The notes beneath the pieces were generated by a model, which saw nothing but the letters and a program-made list of their open reading frames with translations, was not told the origin of the DNA and ran no database searches. 20,506 nucleotides of DNA, from assembly GCA_002389055.1 (NCBI GenBank), contig DGNT01000007.1, positions 1 to 20,506 of the forward strand, written 5' to 3'. The translations under genes were made by a program, and so were the position numbers. This DNA comes from Alcanivorax sp. UBA4485. Its GTDB lineage: Bacteria; Pseudomonadota; Gammaproteobacteria; Pseudomonadales; Alcanivoracaceae. Below are positions 17,854 to 20,506 of the stretch, piece by piece (position 1 is the first letter of the stretch; each line of letters starts with the position of its first letter).

Positions 17854-17880
17854 GCCCGCCTTTACGGCGGGCTTTTTTTT
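17854..17880 (+). terminator. Second rho-independent terminator behind the first porin
   Basis: A stem GCCCGCC (17854-17860) with GGCGGGC (17866-17872) and a 5-base loop, followed by eight T residues. It is a stronger T-tract than the first terminator and stands 20 bases after it, so the two act in tandem. Confidence 0.92.
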
Positions 17881-17932
17881 GCGCGCCTTTCCGGTCCCTG
17901 GAAATGGGCCCGGAAAAGGGCGCTATTCCGGT

Positions 17933-17961
17933 TTGGCTGAGTCACAAAAGCGTCATATAGT
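17933..17961 (+). promoter_or_regulatory. Sigma70-type promoter of the second porin
   Basis: TTGGCT (17933-17938) and TATAGT (17956-17961) are spaced by exactly 17 bp, between the tandem terminators and the second porin. The expected transcription start is about 17968, giving a leader of about 34 bases. GGGAG (17990-17994) is placed 7 bases before the ATG at 18002. A TTCCGG/CCGGAA inverted repeat (17889-17894, 17910-17915, and a further TTCCGG at 17926-17931) lies just upstream and overlaps the approach to the -35. Confidence 0.65.
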
Positions 17962-18001
17962 GCACCCTTCGCGAGAACCCGAACACAATGGGAGAAGGGA
18001 C

Positions 18002-19081
18002 ATGAACAGATTTACCCGGCTGGCCACCCCGGCGCTGGCCCTGGCGGCGGCCATCGCCGCGCCACTGACCGCGCACGCGGCCCCGCAATTCTACGGCCGG
18101 GTGAACGTCAGCCTGGACCGCCTTTCCGATTACCCCGACGGCTCCCTGTCCGGCCAGCTCAATGACGTGCAGGCCGGGCGCTCGCCGCTGGAAGAAGGCT
18201 GGTTTCTGGAGAGCAACAGTTCACGTCTGGGCGTGCGCGGCCGCGAGCCGCTGGAAGTGGGCGAGCTGAGTGTGCTCTATCAACTGGAAGTGGGCTACGA
18301 CGTGGACGGCGACAGCGATACGTTCTCCACCCGTAACAGCTTCGTCGGCCTGGGCTCGGTGATCGGTGATGTGTTCGCCGGCCGTTACGACAGCCCGGTG
18401 AAAATGGCGGAAGGGCGCGTTGACCAGTTCAACAACACCGCCGCGGACATCGGCGGCTACTTCTTCGGCCAGCGCCGCAACAGCAACACCCTGAACTGGG
18501 AAAGCCCGGATTTCAGCGGCCTGGTGGTGCGCGCGCAGCTGGCCCCGGGCGAGGGCGACACCTCCGGCGACGAGGAAAAAGACGGGCTCGCCGATACCTT
18601 CGGTCTGTCCGCCACCTGGACCAGCGAGTCCCTGTACGCGGCGCTGGCTTACGAGCGCGGCTATCAGGAAGTGGACAACCCGGCACCGCCGCCGGCGCTG
18701 GTGGACGCCGACCGTGATCTGCTGCGCGGCACCCTGGGCCTGACCCTGGGCGCGTTGGATCTGGGTGCGATGGTGGAACAGCTGCGCCTGGACCCGGACG
18801 CCGCCGGCGCCGATCGGCTGGACGCCACCTCTTACCTGTTGAGCGCCGGCTGGCGGCTGCTGCCACGGGTGACTCTGAAAGCCCAGGCGGGCCGTTTCGA
18901 CGGGGACGACTTCGGTTACCAGGACGACATTCTCACCGCCGGCGCGGACTATAAACTGGGTCGCCAGACCAAGGTGTACGGCCTGGTGTCTTCCTCGGAC
19001 GCGACCATCACCTATCCGGGTGGCGTGGACGCCGACGACAGCGGCAGCCTGTTCTCAGTGGGGATGGAGCATAAGTTCTAA
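18002..19081 (+). CDS. Outer-membrane porin, paralogue of the preceding porin
   Basis: A 359-residue porin with signal peptide MNRFTRLATPALALAAAIAA... (about 1-26, AHA then APQFYG). The mature part opens FYGRVNVSLDRLSD and ends SVGMEHKF, the same terminal motif as the neighbour. Other shared segments are ESNSSRLGVRGREPLEVGELSVLYQLE, DVFAGRYDSPVKMA, DQFNNTAADIGG and a DGLADTFGLSATW stretch. It is clearly an old tandem duplicate, with diverged loops and the GC-rich codon use of ordinary genes, so it is probably less expressed than the first. The start at 18002 gives a proper signal peptide and has GGGAG upstream; longer in-frame starts back to 17852 would run through the terminator and are rejected. 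Substrate is unknown. Confidence 0.9.
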   Translation: MNRFTRLATPALALAAAIAAPLTAHAAPQFYGRVNVSLDRLSDYPDGSLSGQLNDVQAGRSPLEEGWFLESNSSRLGVRGREPLEVGELSVLYQLEVGYDVDGDSDTFSTRNSFVGLGSVIGDVFAGRYDSPVKMAEGRVDQFNNTAADIGGYFFGQRRNSNTLNWESPDFSGLVVRAQLAPGEGDTSGDEEKDGLADTFGLSATWTSESLYAALAYERGYQEVDNPAPPPALVDADRDLLRGTLGLTLGALDLGAMVEQLRLDPDAAGADRLDATSYLLSAGWRLLPRVTLKAQAGRFDGDDFGYQDDILTAGADYKLGRQTKVYGLVSSSDATITYPGGVDADDSGSLFSVGMEHKF

Positions 19082-19090
19082 AAGCAGCCG

Positions 19091-19117
19091 AGCGGGCCGG
19101 GCGGCCCGCTCTTCCTG
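19091..19117. terminator. Bidirectional terminator hairpin between second porin and fabB
   Basis: A perfect 9-bp GC-rich stem, GAGCGGGCC (19091-19099) with GGCCCGCTC (19104-19112), and a 4-base loop. It lies between the convergent stops (19081 and 19126). The plus-side tail TTCCT is weak. On the minus side a TTTT run follows 6 bases later (19081-19084). It probably serves both transcripts. Confidence 0.75.
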
Positions 19118-19125
19118 GCCTGCTG

Positions 19126-20340
19126 TTACTGCCAGCGCTTGAGCGCCAGCGAGGCGTTGGTGCCGCCGAAGCCGAAGCTGTTGCTGAGCACCAGCTCGGG
19201 GCGCTGATCGTTGCTTTTGGTGAGGATCGGCAGGCCCTCGGCGTCCGCGTCCAGCTCGGTGATGTTGGCGGAGCCGGCGGTGAAACCGTCGCGCATCATC
19301 AGCAGGCAGTAGATCGCTTCCTGCACGCCGGCGGCACCCAGGCTGTGGCCGGACAAGCTCTTGGTGGAGCTGATCGACGGCACCTTGCCGTCGCCGAACA
19401 CCTCGCGGATCGCCTTCAGCTCGGCCAGATCCCCCACCGGGGTGCTGGTGCCGTGGGCGTTGATGTAATCCACCTCGCCGTCCACCGTGGCCAGCGCCTG
19501 GCGCATGCAGCGCGCGGCGCCTTCGCCGTTGGGCGCGACCATGTCGTGGCCGTCGCTGGTGGCGCCGTAGCCCACCACTTCCGCGTAGATACGCGCGCCG
19601 CGTGCCTTGGCGTGCTCCAGTTCCTCAAGCACCACCATGCCGCCGCCGCCGGCGATCACGAAGCCGTCGCGGCTGGCGTCATAGGCGCGCGAGGCGGTTT
19701 CGGGGGTGTCGTTGTACTTGCTGGAAAGAGCGCCCATGCCGTCGAACAGACAGCTCAGGGTCCAGTGCTCTTCCTCGCCGCCGCCGGCGAACACCACGTC
19801 CTGCTTGTTCATCTGAATCTGTTCCACCGCGTTGCCGATGCAGTGCGCGCTGGTGGCGCAGGCGGAGGCGATGGAATAGTTGATGCCCTTGATCTTGAAC
19901 GGGGTCGCCAGGCAGGCGGACACGGTGCTCGCCATCACGCGCGGCACCATGTACGGGCCGACGCGCTTGACGCCGCGGGTGCGGGCGATGTCGGCGGCTT
20001 CCACCTGGTTGAACGACGAATGGCCGCCGGAGCCGGCGATCAGGCCGGTGCGCTCGTTGCTGACGTCCGCCTCGTCCAGGCCGGCGTCGGCGATCGCCTG
20101 CTGCATGGCGATGTAGGCGTAGGCCGCCGCGTCGCCCATGAAGCGCCGCGGCTTGCGGTCAATATGGTCTTCCAGGTTGATATCCGGCGTCCCTGCGATC
20201 TGGCTGCGCATGCCCATTTCCTTATAGGCTTCCTTGAAGCGGATGCCCGGGAGGCTGTCCCGCAGCGCCTGGGAAACCTTGTCCGCCTCGTTGCCGAGGC
20301 AGGACACGATTCCCAGGCCGGTAATCACGACGCGACGCAT
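19126..20340 (-). CDS. fabB: Beta-ketoacyl-ACP synthase I
   Basis: Condensing enzyme of type II fatty acid synthesis, needed to elongate the cis-unsaturated intermediates made by FabA. It has 404 residues (E. coli 406). The thiolase fold carries the Cys-His-His triad: C161 in SIASACATSAHC, H296 in NAHGTSTPVGD and H332 in LSGHSLGAAGVQEA. GFVIAGGGGMVVLEELEHA and the terminal SNSFGFGGTNASLALKR are further family marks, and the pattern is FabB-type rather than FabF. The start at 20340 (MRRVVITGLG) has GGAG 6 bases upstream; the in-frame ATGs at 20352 and 20355 are less likely. It follows fabA by 40 bp on the same strand, the standard fabAB operon. Confidence 0.98.
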   Translation of the reverse strand: MRRVVITGLGIVSCLGNEADKVSQALRDSLPGIRFKEAYKEMGMRSQIAGTPDINLEDHIDRKPRRFMGDAAAYAYIAMQQAIADAGLDEADVSNERTGLIAGSGGHSSFNQVEAADIARTRGVKRVGPYMVPRVMASTVSACLATPFKIKGINYSIASACATSAHCIGNAVEQIQMNKQDVVFAGGGEEEHWTLSCLFDGMGALSSKYNDTPETASRAYDASRDGFVIAGGGGMVVLEELEHAKARGARIYAEVVGYGATSDGHDMVAPNGEGAARCMRQALATVDGEVDYINAHGTSTPVGDLAELKAIREVFGDGKVPSISSTKSLSGHSLGAAGVQEAIYCLLMMRDGFTAGSANITELDADAEGLPILTKSNDQRPELVLSNSFGFGGTNASLALKRWQ

Positions 20341-20380
20341 ATGGTGCTCCATCAAGGTGATATTGTCGTACTAGCGGGCA

Positions 20381-20506
20381 CTAAAACCCTTCCGTCGAGG
20401 TAAACAGGCCGACCCGCAGGTCTTTGGCCTCATAAATGTCCTCGCCGTCCACCGAAACCACGGCGTCGGCGATGCCGAGAGTGAGTTTGCGGGCGATCAC
20501 TCGTTT
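20381..20506 (-). CDS. fabA: 3-hydroxydecanoyl-ACP dehydratase/isomerase, C-terminal part
   Basis: The last 41 codons of fabA run in from the right edge on the minus strand and end at TAG (20381-20383). The translation reads KRVIARKLTLGIADAVVSVD, then GEDIYEAKDLRVGLFTSTEGF. This lines up with the end of E. coli FabA (IMRKLVMGVADGEVLVDGKEIYTASDLKVGLF). FabA dehydrates 3-hydroxydecanoyl-ACP and isomerises the trans-2 to the cis-3 decenoyl product, starting unsaturated fatty acid synthesis. The catalytic part and the promoter lie outside the window. It is the first gene of fabAB. Confidence 0.93.
   Translation of the reverse strand, partial: KRVIARKLTLGIADAVVSVDGEDIYEAKDLRVGLFTSTEGF

Noticed and set aside
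17846..17854. TGACAGTTG between the porin terminators as a remnant of the heptamer element
   Set aside because: A single 9-base match with no tandem unit or inverted partner; easily chance.

Overview
The window is a high-GC, gene-dense chromosomal segment from a gammaproteobacterium. The proteins and gene orders (lepA-lepB-DUF4845-rnc-era-recO-pdxJ; gacS next to cysM-rlmD-relA-mazG; fabA-fabB) look most like the Pseudomonas/Alcanivorax side of the class. The genus is inference only. I see no tRNA, rRNA, CRISPR array, prophage or transposase, and no gene-free stretch longer than 300 bases.

Layout. (1) 1-5936, plus strand: a translation, protein export and RNA-processing operon. It runs lepA (5' end cut off by the window), lepB, a small DUF4845 membrane protein, rnc, era, recO and, after 53 bp, pdxJ. 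Most junctions touch or overlap by 1-14 bp, so this is probably one transcript. (2) 5937-10192, minus strand: the GacS/BarA hybrid sensor kinase, followed by the AMP-transferase SelO, whose stop codon abuts the stop of pdxJ. (3) 10293-16511, plus strand: cysM, a DEDDy 3'-5' exonuclease, rlmD, relA and mazG, divergent from gacS. This joins cysteine synthesis, 23S rRNA methylation, the stringent response and nucleotide clean-up. A 132-bp element with inverted arms made of 7-bp repeats sits between the exonuclease and rlmD. (4) 16512-19117: two tandem paralogous outer-membrane porins, each with its own terminator(s). The first has a leader with mutually exclusive pairings around the ribosome binding site, and the second has a good sigma70-type promoter. 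(5) 19126-20506, minus strand: fabB and the 3' end of fabA, the unsaturated fatty acid pair.

Most of the window is conserved housekeeping sequence, and I do not find a multi-gene system that looks undescribed. The parts worth a second look are non-coding: the heptamer inverted-repeat element (11959-12090), the switch-like first porin leader with a nearby palindrome, the possible leaderless start of cysM, and the duplicated start region of selO.
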